Positions 1-9,407 of a DNA stretch of 19,995 bases are shown here, in pieces (positions within the stretch are counted from its first letter, which is position 1; each line of letters opens with the position of its first letter). Location: assembly GCA_958430865.1 (NCBI GenBank), contig CAUDNR010002879.1, positions 35,644 through 55,638 of the forward strand, in the 5' to 3' direction. The DNA comes from Entrophospora sp. SA101 (lineage: Eukaryota > Glomeromycota > Glomeromycetes > Entrophosporales > Entrophosporaceae). The position numbers were made by a program, and so were the translations under genes. A model generated the notes under the pieces. The model was not told the origin of the DNA and ran no database searches. It saw nothing but the letters and a program-made list of their open reading frames with translations.

Positions 1-1836
1 ATTAAAAACCTCTAATAATTTTATAAATGTAATGATTTTCCAAAAGCCTTAGCAATTGAAAGTTCATAATACTAATACTAATAATGTAATAACATATTTG
101 AAAATATATTTTGTTACAGTTTCCTTTTTTAGAGAAAAAAAGAGGTACCATAAAAAAATCTGCATATATGTATTTACATTATGACATTAATTAGATTTGT
201 TAATCAACTTATATCGAATACCCCAGAATGATGTGTCACATTAAATGATTGGGAAGTGTATTTTCTGAAATTTTCTGGTGATCAATGTTGAAATTCTATT
301 AATAAAATTAGCCACAAACCTTAATTTTTGCTTGCCAATCTCCACCAAATTTGAGACACAGATTTTTCAAGACTTATTCCTTCTTTTAGAAAAAAATTAG
401 GAGAGGTTATTAATAAAATAAAAAAAAATCTTGGTGTTAAAGTTTATCAACCAAATTACCACATTTGGAAACTAATTATCTATTTTTGGTTATGACTCCT
501 GATAGTCTCATGCCCACAATTTTTTCCTTTTTGTGTATTGATAAATAAATTTATCAAAATTTAGTATGTTTTTTGCCATTTTCACTAAACTTTAATAAAC
601 AACAATCCACATAAAGCTATACCTAAATAAAAACTTACAACATTTTACATCACTTCAACCACTCATCAAGTTTGTAAAGATAATATTGGTAAAAAATCTT
701 AGCTTTGAAGTAAAAAGTAATGCTGTTTTTGAATAAATGTAGATTGACATAGAGTGCCTCTATAAATGTGGGAGAGGGCTAATTAGAAAGCTATAATGTC
801 ATAGTTTTATCTTTAATTAATAATGATGTTTAAATTTATTATAAAAATAATGAGATATTTTAAAAAACTGATTTGTTACACGAGTCGGGTCTTCTATTTT
901 GTATATGTAATTACACCAATTTTTATTGGTCAGATTTTTTGTACTGCTACACTCGGATAATCGTATTTATTTCTTCATTTTTATTTCTTAGACAGAACAT
1001 GATGTTTATTTATAGCAAACAGATAATTGTAACTATCATTTGTTTATTTTCTTCATTTTTATATTTCTTGAACAAAGAATAATGTTTGTTTATTTATTTT
1101 ATAGCACCACATTGCGGACATTGAATTTTTAGAGTTTACCAATAATAAATACAAATCATCGGAATTTAATCAAGTTACCAAACCTGAAATAAAAGCACAG
1201 ATTATATCACATACTCTCTTATTTTGTACGGGCCATTTACTTGATTGACATCCTGTGACATTTAAAAGCTGGTCATTTATACACGGCGGTCCGTTAAAAA
1301 AAAAATTACTTGTCAAATATGTTGAATTAATAAATCGAAGTTGTATCAAAAAAATATAATAATAATAAAAATATTAGATGGTAATAATAAACAACATAAG
1401 TTTTTTTATTCTTTATATCAAAGCTTTGCCTGATATGAACGATTTTACCACCGCTCCCACTACCACTAATGCTTCCACACCACTACTTCTACTCTATTCC
1501 TTCCTCTTCTTTTTCAATTTTTATTACCAATAAACGAAAGTCAATAATTTAAGGGTGCATCATAATAGTATTGAATTATCCTAATTTAGAACATTGTTAT
1601 AAAATAGAAGCACACTATATTGAAGTTCGTTGATAATTTGGTTCTAATTAACATTTTTTTTATTAATGATACAAATAATGGTGAAATTAATGTATAGATT
1701 TATATGTTGGAGATGAAACATATTATCTATTTTAAATATTTAATTTAATACCATCATTAAAAAAACATTTAATTTCATCAAAAACTAAATTAGGCGCCAA
1801 TGGATTGGCTGAAAAAAACAAAATAAGGAATTTTTT
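1..1836. other. Intergenic, no supported gene
   Basis: AT-rich sequence with homopolymer runs. Only short frames without splice or start support are seen, such as a minus-strand stretch near 310-420 ending QIWWRLASKN, and a tandem duplication at 966-1106. Slightly GC-richer patches lie near 1225-1300. Confidence 0.5.
966..1106 (+). repeat. Local imperfect tandem duplication
   Basis: The sequence from 966 to about 1017 (TTTATTTCTTC, T-rich, GATGTTTATTTATAGCA) recurs at about 1043-1106 with small insertions (TTTATTTTCTTC, T-rich, AATGTTTGTTTATT, ATAGCA). This makes a two-unit tandem repeat in noncoding DNA. Confidence 0.5.
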
Positions 1837-2046
1837 TTATTGAAAAAATTCTTTACCACTTGCTTTGGAGTTTACTGAAATAAAAGAATTAAAAATCCAA
1901 AAAAGTTCATCAAAATTGCGTAACGCTGGCGTGACATTTATACAATGAATGAATGGAAAATGAATGTTTTCCAAATTAGGATTAAACTCCATATTTGGAT
2001 TTCTTTCTATTTTACCGACCAATTGATCAATAGAACCAGAATCTAT
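1837..2046 (-). pseudogene. Short open frame, possible gene fragment
   Basis: A minus-strand frame of 69 residues is open from 2046 to a TAA at 1837. It contains FNPNLENIHFPFIHCINVTP and NFDELFWIFNSF, a composition more protein-like than neighbouring frames. It has no ATG at its beginning (an internal Met lies near 1992) and is preceded at once by an in-frame stop. It could be a remnant exon or chance. I do not recognise it. Confidence 0.2.
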
Positions 2047-3180
2047 TTACTACTTATTTTTATAGAAGAAATTGCCAAAAGAGAAGTGGCGTTGTTATAA
2101 AAAATTCATCTTTATTATTCAATTGAAATCTACATTCGGAATAATATGTAGGACATGTACCATTACACATATATAACACTTATTTAGTTTAGCTGCCATT
2201 ATTTTCTTTACAAATGAAATCCAATTAATCCATGCGCTTCGATATTGAGAATTGATAATGAATATCATGTTTATTGTTTATGCAAAATGAATTCCGCAAA
2301 TGAAGGCCAATCATTAATTCATGAAATTTAACTTTAATTGTATTTGAATAACACTATTTTAATTAGAAAACAATAACATATTAATTAATTAACTGCTGGC
2401 TGGGGGTTTTTTTTGGTTTGCATTTAAGCCAGCTGCATATAATAATAGTGCATATTAATATTAATATCAATACGGACTTTATCCATGTCAGACTGTTACG
2501 AAGTCATTTGACAAATGTTAATGTCACAATAACAATAACAACAATAATAACGAATACGAATAAATAATGAAACGATTGGATCAAGTTGCGTGTTTGTTTT
2601 TTCATTCATCTCTTTCCATTTTTATTGAAAATACGCAACGAAACAAACGAAACTCTCTAACTTGCATGCATCAATTTCATATAAAAATTTTCATTGTCAC
2701 GTGGGAGATAAGTTTTTTGCCAAAAATAGGCAAACATTAATGAGTAGATCTCCGGCCGATTTTTTTTCGCCACAGAAATTTCATGACATAATTGAGTCTA
2801 ATCTTTTTAATATTAATATATATAGTATAAGTTTTAAAATATAATTTATAATGAGTGACAAAGGGCGAACATTGAAATTATTATAAAAAATGGTTCACGA
2901 TTCTACATTATTATTTATTTCTATTATTAAAAGTTATATATGATGTGCGTCATACAAGAGATATAAGATAATGACAAATAAGTCCAAATAGTTGGTAATA
3001 TTGGACGCGTGACAATTTCCAAATTTGAATTTGATTATTTGATAAAAATGCATATACACGATAAACCGATTTTTATTATTATCTATTTATTAAATTTATC
3101 TACTTGGATTTTGTTGAGGTTCTTTTTTTTTGTGAAAAAATCAACTTCGGTTTAACGAGTTCTGACTATATATATATATA
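2047..3180. other. Intergenic before the duplicated block
   Basis: No supported gene. It contains the hairpin at 2395-2433 and a plus-strand frame (2629-2844) with a coding-like middle, HVGDKFFAKNRQTLM, but no ATG upstream of that segment. A TATA run at 3167-3180 abuts duplicated copy A and could be its promoter. Confidence 0.45.
2395..2433. repeat. Short inverted repeat
   Basis: GCTGGCT at 2395-2401 pairs with AGCCAGC at 2427-2433 around a 25-base loop that includes a G5T8 run. The GC-rich arms stand out from the AT-rich background. Role unknown. Confidence 0.5.
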
Positions 3181-3289
3181 CGTGTTATATTCCTACAAGA
3201 ATAAATAAAAATTTAAAAAATTTTTCTTGTAAAAATTGCAATTTTATTTATTAAAATTTATTAATTCAAATTAAATAAATTATTGAACA

Positions 3290-3493
3290 ATGGCATCTTC
3301 TTTAAATAATACAAGTATCCCTGTAGTTGTTGCTGTAAATGCAGTAAATAATCCAACAAGGGTAGCTGCTAATAATGATCAAAACGTTGTATTTTTTTTT
3401 AATGGAACTCCGGATTTATTTGAAGACAACAATAACAACAAAAACAATAATAATTCGGATCAATTTGATTATACGGGCGGCAATGAGTTTTAA
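3290..3493 (+). CDS. Small Asn-rich orphan protein, copy A (probably frame-altered)
   Basis: An ATG-initiated frame of 67 codons encodes a small protein with a Val/Asn-rich start, a core FFNGTPDLF motif, then a mixed Asn run. The core matches FFNGAPSLF in the copy at 7852, and both starts sit in the same context (TATTGAA, one variable base, A, ATG), so the start is supported by conservation. After the Asn run the frame ends as YTGGNEF-stop. In the next frame the segment AAMSFNEKY matches AAISFDKK of the other copy, so an indel of about 10 bases near 3460-3475 separates the two frames. No signal peptide, membrane span or known domain is visible. It may be an orphan gene or a copy losing its C-terminus. 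An intron-like segment follows at 3516-3606. Confidence 0.45.
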   Translation: MASSLNNTSIPVVVAVNAVNNPTRVAANNDQNVVFFFNGTPDLFEDNNNNKNNNNSDQFDYTGGNEF

Positions 3494-3515
3494 CGAGAAA
3501 TATAAAATCCCAAGG

Positions 3516-3606
3516 GTAATTCTATTTATAATTGATTGGTTTGAGTTTTTCTGCGCATTTATTATATATTAATACCAACAAACAACTTTTTTATTATCAT
3601 TTTTAG
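3516..3606 (+). other. Probable intron after orphan copy A
   Basis: It begins GTAATTC and ends in TTATCATTTTTAG, 91 bases long, close to the 84-94-base introns of the chitin synthase. The same donor and the identical acceptor tract occur in copy B, which supports real splice sites. In the frame starting at 3375, splicing would add only three codons before a stop. Confidence 0.4.
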
Positions 3607-4275
3607 CAAATACTATAAATTAGTTAATAAGCATTATAAAGCAATATGTATATATTATGAATATGTGTATATAATGTATATATTATAAATGTTATTATAT
3701 TACTATTATATGTATACATTACATTAAACCATTATGTAAACATTAAAAAGTATACTTTATTTAGGCAAATGAAACTATCGATAAATCGGAATTTAAAACA
3801 AATCCATAGCTCAAGATTATTTAAATCCCTTGTGTCAAATCATAACAATTAATAATTAATAATATACAATCTTGTGACGTGTATAGATCTGTAATGTAGA
3901 TCAATTTATGTGGATTCATTCATATATTAATGATTTATTCCTTTTACCAATTAAATTGGCCAAATCTCTTTCTTTCACTTCATAACGGGGGATTTGGCTC
4001 ACAATCGACTAATTTATTACATGACAAAATTAAACAAAAAAGAACATATTATTTTTATTCCTTATACTACTGCTATCATGTAACAACATATTATTCCGAG
4101 AAAAGTTACATTTCACTCCTCCTATATATAACAGACCTTTTTATAACAAGCATTAAATAAATCCCACTATAACAAAATTTCTTTCTATATATGACGAACA
4201 CCTATCTATTGATGAATAAAGTCACAAAAAATACTTGTATGACAATAATGTTTGTTATAGAGAGTGAATTAATAT

Positions 4276-4726
4276 TTTTTATTTTTTTAATAAAAATTTT
4301 GTTTTATCCAGACTCTTTAGAAAGTTATGTAATTAAACTCTGGCAGCAAAGAAAGAAAATAAAAGGATGAAATTAATCTATTTATCAAGGTTATTTATTA
4401 CATGTAATAATCTTATTTACTTATTCAAATGCGTCGAATCCTCCCATATTAATGATGAATTTAAAGAAAAAAAATTTGATTTATGATGTTACGCTAAACC
4501 ACTATATACATTCACCATTAAAAAGAGACAAACCCACCCATAATGTTTACAATTTTTTCCCGCCAATGAATCGCCATCACATTTTACCTTTAATTAATAC
4601 ACGCCTTCTTATTAATTTTTCCACTAAATTTGATGACGAGTGGGGTAGTATTAACGGTTATATTAGGAAAAGTAGATGATGATGATGATTATCAAATAAA
4701 AATTTGTAGCTGAAACTGGTGTCCCA
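4276..4726. other. Intergenic after duplicated copy A
   Basis: No supported gene. Both strands are partly open between 4452 and 4679. On the minus strand, a frame beginning in a (TCA)n run reads STFPNITVNTTPLVIKFSG, which may belong with the degraded minus-strand remnant next to it. Neither strand has enough support to call. Confidence 0.4.
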
Positions 4727-4729
4727 CTA

Positions 4730-4999
4730 CTTTTTTGTCGCAAGGGCCGAAGTTGCTACTACCACCGCAATCATTATTGTTACTATCGCCTATAAAATGA
4801 TGTATCTTCTTGTTAAGAAAATATTCTCCCTCCAGTTCCAGAAAATGTCAATCAAAGTTGCAAATACACATAATCCTCCGATAATTATCAACAGCAATAG
4901 CCCTCCAGTGATAATGGACGCCGTTAATTCATTTGCCCTGGAAATAATTAACGTGACACCGGAGAAACATAATAATAGTGGTAATAAATTTTTTGAAAA
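4730..4999 (-). pseudogene. Possible remnant of a membrane-protein gene
   Basis: Reading the minus strand from 4999, an open frame of 69 residues runs to a TAG at 4790-4792. The same frame then continues for 20 residues to a second TAG at 4727-4729. The first part contains LLPLLLCF, then ELTASIITGGLLLLIIIGGL, a membrane-like stretch, then charged FLTRRYIIL. The second part is AIVTIMIAVVVATSALATKK, again hydrophobic. Two hydrophobic segments with a short basic linker look like a degraded membrane protein or two exons, since TTTATAG at the first stop could be an acceptor. There is no ATG at the start and I do not recognise the family. The plus strand is also open here, which weakens the case. 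Confidence 0.3.
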
Positions 5000-5025
5000 T
5001 CAATTAAAATAATAATTAATAAATA

Positions 5026-5147
5026 TAGGGAATTGTTATTCGCACCCCTCCCGTGACTAAGACAAAGATGAACCAATAAAATCATCACATTTTAAAGCCA
5101 TTCATTGGTTACTTACTTAGTCACGGGAGGGGCGGAATAATTCTCTA
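5026..5147. mobile_element. MITE-like inverted-repeat element, 122 bp, TA-flanked
   Basis: The left arm contains CCCCTCCCGTGACTAAG and the right arm its exact reverse complement, CTTAGTCACGGGAGGGG. Similarity extends outwards (TAGGGAAT versus TAGAGAAT, then TTATTCGC versus TTATTCCGC) and inwards (AACCAAT in each arm). The whole element is therefore nearly palindromic and has no coding capacity. Both ends are TA, as expected for a TA target-site duplication of Tc1/mariner-type elements (family knowledge). Assignment to that superfamily is an inference. Confidence 0.7.
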
Positions 5148-5583
5148 AATATACGTACCACTTATTAAACATATTTCTCCAGTTTCTTCCCTGCATCTTT
5201 TCCACGCAGAACCAAAAGAATATATTATAGATTAACTAATTTCTACTTGGTCTATTCCATCGTCATGCATGCACGCATTGAAGATATTCAACCAATAAAA
5301 AAAAAACCGCTGGTTAGTAATTTTAAAATTCATAAAAAAAAATTATGTTATATTATTACGTATATAAATATTATAATAATAATAATTATAATTATTATTA
5401 TTATATTTATATATGAAAAACATAGTGATTTCCAAAAGGATACATTTATTCTAGCATATATTTAATAAGGGCTTTAATAAAAAAAATGGATTTTGACATA
5501 TTTATATTTAATATAAAAAAACCAAGCTTTAGGCAGAAAATTTATTGTTTAAAAGGTTTTTTCGTAATAAAAACAATAAAAAC

Positions 5584-6010
5584 AAAAAAAAAATTTTTTT
5601 CTCTGTCAAATTTTTATATATAAAATCCTTGGGAAATCTGGTGAAAAAAATTTTTTTTGATGAGTGTAATACAGTAATATGTATCAATCGTCAATTTTAG
5701 TTAACATAAGATATTATATTTTCTTTTTATTCTACCAAATAAAAAACTGTGAAAAAAATTTTTTCTTTGTGAAATAAATAAAATAATAAATAATAAATAA
5801 AAATAAAATTTAAAATTATTCCGGAATATACATCAAAATCTAATTCCAGTAACATAATTAATTAGAAATTATTAATTAGAAAAGATTTCTGTTTATATTA
5901 ATTTAACTATTGTTAAAAAAAAATTTTTTTTTATAATACTATTATTATTAATAATAAATCATTAAAGGGTATGGTAAACAATACAATCAGAAAGAATTGT
6001 TTATGCGACC

Positions 6011-6044
<34 letters not shown>

Positions 6045-6195
6045 CCATTATTAAATCCTTCCTTTGTATATTATTATTCGCTATCAATAAATAAAAATTT
6101 ACTATTGTTATTTAAATAAAACATCCATCAAAAAACAAAATAAACACAGTACCTGGACAGAAGAATCGGATACAAAAATTTCTGAAAAAAATTTT
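5584..6195. repeat. Cluster of A-tract/T-tract palindromes
   Basis: Five runs of 7-10 A followed directly by 4-9 T occur here: 5584-5600, 5644-5658, 5752-5764, 5915-5932 and 6185-6195. Two carry the same leading GTG. Such rigid tracts disfavour nucleosomes (established knowledge); any role here is an inference. The stretch has no coding-like frame. Confidence 0.6.
6011..6053 (+). repeat. ATT/ATC microsatellite
   Basis: Three ATT units pass into a (ATTATC)n hexamer array, with one C variant at the end. Noncoding. Confidence 0.8.
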
Positions 6196-6628
6196 GATAA
6201 TCAATTTTTATCAAATTTTTAATATATTATGAGGGTCAGAAGATTGTATAAATTTCAAAACATGTTATTATATAGCCTTTCATCAAAAGATTTTTCCAAA
6301 AATGATCACGTTTCTTTTATTTTAGTTAGGAATTGAGTAACGAAGATTTTTAAATGCACAATCTTCAAAATCTATCAGAATTTATTAATTGAGTACGGTT
6401 TTTGTGTAATTAATACATTTGGGATGTCACAGGCACTGTAGCTTTTATTGCATTTCCTAAATGAAATAACCATAACCCCAAGCTGGTTTTAAAGTGATCG
6501 ACTAACAAAAGTTGAGGATATACTTTTAAAATTTTATTTATTTATTTTAAAAAGATTTGAAATTGAGCAAGCATTCGCTCACTCTTTCTCTCCCCTAAAA
6601 TTTCTTCAAAAAAATTTTATATTGATCC

Positions 6629-6708
6629 AAATAAATAAATAAATAAATAAATAATAAATAAATAAATAAACAAACAAGCAAACAAACAAGCAACAAACAA
6701 ACAAATAA
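6629..6708 (+). repeat. AAAT array grading into AAAC/AAGC array
   Basis: A run of AAAT tetramers is followed by CAAA and CAAG tetramers, as if T to C changes had spread through one half of a single array. Noncoding. Confidence 0.85.
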
Positions 6709-7851
6709 AGCGAGTAATAGAAAAAGTCTTTAGCTTGATTCATTATTTGGGGGGGAATCGGGCAATTAGTTATTTAATACATAATTGAACGTAATCTAAT
6801 TGTATTGTTTGTGTTATACTAATATATATAGAAAGTAGAGTTTGTACCCACTGAAGATATTAATTCGATCATTAAATCAACTATTCAGTGAATGATTATT
6901 CATTGATTATACAGTGAATGTTCATTATTAACAATAAATTTTAAATTTATTAATCATTTTACATTCTATCAAATTATTTCAAAAAACAAATCTTTTCAAA
7001 TAAAAGTTAGTTAAATTTTGTTTTTTTGAGGTTAATCTGACTAAATAATCTCTCGCTTGGAGTGGACGTTGTAGGTGGATACAAGTATTTAGTTGACAAA
7101 CAGGAAATCTATTGTTATTATGTTTCCATCACAAGAATGGACCATCTTTCCATATCCAACTTGACCACCCTTTTCTTCAACATTATTGTATTGTTGCTTT
7201 CTCCTATTATAGTGTCTGTAGACCCTTCTTCCATTTTAAATGAATGGAAGTGAAATAATTAATTTAATTAATTAGAAATGGACAAACAGAATTTATTTGG
7301 ACATGAAAAATTTCAATTCAGTTGTTACGCAAGATATTGATTCAACAAAATATTTATTGAATGCAAGCTTCTAACAAAAAATAAAAAAAAACCAAGTGAA
7401 TATTCTATATTTGATGATTTGGCTTATTACATTTTAGCATTTAAGGAAATCTGTTTATCTTGTGATTAATATTGCGAATTACAGTGATAATGACGACAGC
7501 GACGACGACAAGGACACGGTGCAATTTTCATTACTATTTATAAATTATTATTATGGGGTTGTTTCAGATTTTGACTTATTGAGTACAATAAATCATAAAA
7601 ATAGACTTGAGCCAGAAACCTACCTGGTAATTGATTACTCAACTTTATTATATATATTATAATAAATAAAGATATTCTATATCCTTTTTATTTAATTTTC
7701 AAATTTGGATACTTGACAATTCTCATTATTTATATTGCTTATTTATGTAAACATATATATGTGTGTTATATTCCTACAAAGAATAAATAAAAATTTTTAA
7801 ATTTTTTTTTTTAAAAATTTTGTTAATTCAAACCAATAAACTTATTGAAGA

Positions 7852-7980
7852 ATGAATACAAGGAACTTTACAGTTGTTACAGTAACTACTACTCCAACAA
7901 TAACAACTGTTGTCAACACAACAACAGCCATTGATCTAAATGTTGAAAGCTTTTTTAACGGAGCTCCAAGTTTATTTGGA

Positions 7981-8039
<59 letters not shown>

Positions 8040-8097
8040 AAATAATAATAATAATAATCTGGATATATGCGCGGCAATAAGTTTTGACAAGAAATAA
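7852..8097 (+). CDS. Small Asn-rich orphan protein, copy B
   Basis: An 81-residue frame begins with a Thr/Val-rich stretch, has the core FFNGAPSLF, then 19 consecutive Asn codons, a Glu, six more Asn, and a C-terminus AAISFDKK. It is paralogous to the frame at 3290: the core, the flanking DNA and the start context all match. The Asn codons are pure AAT, so the tract is both a coding repeat and a microsatellite; its reverse strand gives a meaningless Leu/Tyr run. The stop lies just before a conserved intron-like segment (8112-8198), which would be in the 3' untranslated part. No known domain or targeting signal is visible and the function is unknown. Confidence 0.5.
7981..8058 (+). repeat. (AAT)19-GAA-(AAT)6 coding microsatellite
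   Basis: This is a pure AAT array interrupted by one GAA, in frame inside orphan copy B, giving polyasparagine. The corresponding place in copy A has only a short mixed AAC/AAA/AAT run, so the array expanded in copy B or contracted in copy A. Confidence 0.9.
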
Positions 8098-8111
8098 ATA
8101 TGATCTTGAAG

Positions 8112-8198
8112 GTAATTTTATTTAATGTATTATATGCCACGTTTATATATTAATTTTAAAGTTACCAACCCAAACAACTTTTTTATTATCATTTTTAG
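8112..8198 (+). other. Probable intron after orphan copy B
   Basis: It begins GTAATTTT and ends in TTATCATTTTTAG, 87 bases long, and aligns with the intron-like segment of copy A. It lies 14 bases past the copy B stop codon, so it would be an intron in the 3' untranslated region. Confidence 0.4.
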
Positions 8199-9124
8199 CA
8201 AGCGCCGAATAATACTAAGAATAAGTTTAATAAGCATTATTATGAATATGTGTATATAATTTATACATTATAAATGTTATTGTATTAACTATTACATTAA
8301 CTATGTGTTAACTATTATGTAAACTTTAAAAATTATACTTTATTTAAGCAAATGAAAATTACTTGAATCCAACTTTTTAAACTATCTGTAAATCGGAATT
8401 TCAAACAAAATTCATGGCCTTTAAAATCTCCTGTATTAAATCATAATAAAATTAATAATGATACATATAATCTTGTGTATATTAATTTAATTGGATTATG
8501 CCAGCCAAGAGGGATATTTAATGGAAAATTTGAAATATTATGGATTCATTCATATATTAATGATTCTAAACATTTTATTTTTTTCACTTCATATAGGAAG
8601 TTTGAATATTGAGTAATTTATTATTACATGACAAAATCAAACAAAAAAACATATTATACTTATCATATAACAACCCTAAAAAATATATTATCCCGAGAAA
8701 AGACTACATTTCACTCATCCTATATATAACAGACCTTTCTATAACTAATACTAAGTAAACCCCACTGTAACAAACTTCTTTTTTATCTCTCTCTCTCTAT
8801 TGCTATAGTGAATAAGGCACAAAAAATATTTATATGACAAGAAGGCTCGTTATAGAGATTGAATTAATATATGTATGTTTATATTATACATAAATCATAA
8901 TATTATTGTTTTTGACTAGTCCTTTTATAAATTTATATAAAATACCCCAATATTTATATAATATATATAATGATTTTAAAGTCATTAACCAGCTTTTTTT
9001 TTGTTATCATTGTTATCATCAATGCGTGCATGCATAAATGATGTCATAGTACAAGGAATATGTTAAATTTGTTTCCTAATTCATATGGTTGATTTGTCAT
9101 GGTCTAGGCCTCCAAAGAAAACTC

Positions 9125-9227
9125 TTACCACACCTACCTTAGTTACACGACAAGGTTTTTTTAAGATATTTCCTTATTTTCTACCAATCATGGAGGTTCT
9201 GGGTTGGGATTAGGTGTGGTAACCTCC
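9125..9227. repeat. Overlapping inverted repeats (hairpin-forming)
   Basis: TTACCACACCTA at 9125-9136 is exactly complementary to TAGGTGTGGTAA at 9211-9222. A second pair, GGAGGTT (9192-9198) and AACCTCC (9221-9227), shares the right arm, so two mutually exclusive hairpins are possible. The segment is GC-richer than its surroundings. It may be a decayed element or a structured RNA; neither can be decided here. Confidence 0.5.
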
Positions 9228-9407
9228 AATTGTTGTGTCACGTGGCCAAATTTCCAAAATAGAGCTCTACATATATTTATATATATAGTAATAAGTCTAT
9301 AATTGCTTGTTCTCTAAATCATATAATTTTTTTAAAAAAATACCGTGTTCTCTCTATATATTAAATATGTGTTAAACGTTGGATAGCTAGAGGTACTGTC
9401 TTCAATT

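Larger units (their letters stand above)
3181..4275 (+). repeat. Duplicated block, copy A (about 1.1 kb)
   Basis: Direct imperfect duplicate of 7762-8870. It starts at GTGTTATATTCCTACAA and ends at GAATTAATAT. Shared landmarks stay in the same order: the orphan gene start, the acceptor tract near 3594-3606, GGATTCATTCATATATTAAT at 3911, TTACATGACAAAAT near 4017, CTATATATAACAGACCTTT near 4121, and TTATAGAGA near 4255. A TATA run precedes it at 3167-3180. Because the introns are kept, this is a DNA-level duplication, not a retrocopy. Confidence 0.8.
5148..7761. other. Intergenic, repeats only
   Basis: No supported gene. It holds microsatellites (6011-6053, 6629-6708), the A/T palindrome cluster and a 17-base word shared with 9019 (5265-5281). 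A short minus-strand frame runs from 7234 to 7118, 38 codons from ATG (MEEGSTDTIIGES and VKLDMERWSILVMET). A plus-strand Asp-rich stretch near 7480-7520 lacks an ATG. Confidence 0.45.
7762..8870 (+). repeat. Duplicated block, copy B (about 1.1 kb)
   Basis: Direct imperfect duplicate of 3181-4275, offset by about 4.58-4.6 kb and in the same orientation. The longest matches lie in noncoding parts, for example the tract ending in the acceptor near 8175-8200, GGATTCATTCATATATTAAT at 8541, and CTATATATAACAGACCTTT near 8720. It differs by the long AAT run (7981-8058), a CT-rich run at 8788-8798 and many substitutions, so the duplication is not recent. Confidence 0.8.

Noticed and set aside
2629..2844. 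Plus-strand frame with HVGDKFFAKNRQTLM, faintly like a BTB/T1 domain start
   Set aside because: There is no ATG before the motif and only a few residues fit. The domain cannot be supported without a search.
3930..4160. Plus-strand 76-codon frame in the tail of duplicated copy A
   Set aside because: The aligned part of copy B has many indels that break the frame, so the conservation is not protein-coding.
4719..5012. Plus-strand 97-codon frame
   Set aside because: It begins at GTG, which is implausible for a nuclear gene, and runs into Asn-rich filler. The minus strand over the same bases looks more protein-like. Neither is certain.
5247..5465. Plus-strand frame with a long isoleucine run
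   Set aside because: The Ile run comes from an AT microsatellite and no start context or domain is visible.
6011..6708. Tandem repeats considered as a CRISPR-like or satellite array
   Set aside because: They are simple short-unit microsatellites without spacers, in a eukaryotic setting.
7842..8140. Minus-strand frames rich in Leu or Tyr runs
   Set aside because: They are the reverse reading of the (AAT)n array inside orphan copy B and have no independent support.
9100..9240. Possible tRNA gene in the GC-richer patch
   Set aside because: The arm lengths and loop do not fit a cloverleaf and no T-loop consensus is seen.
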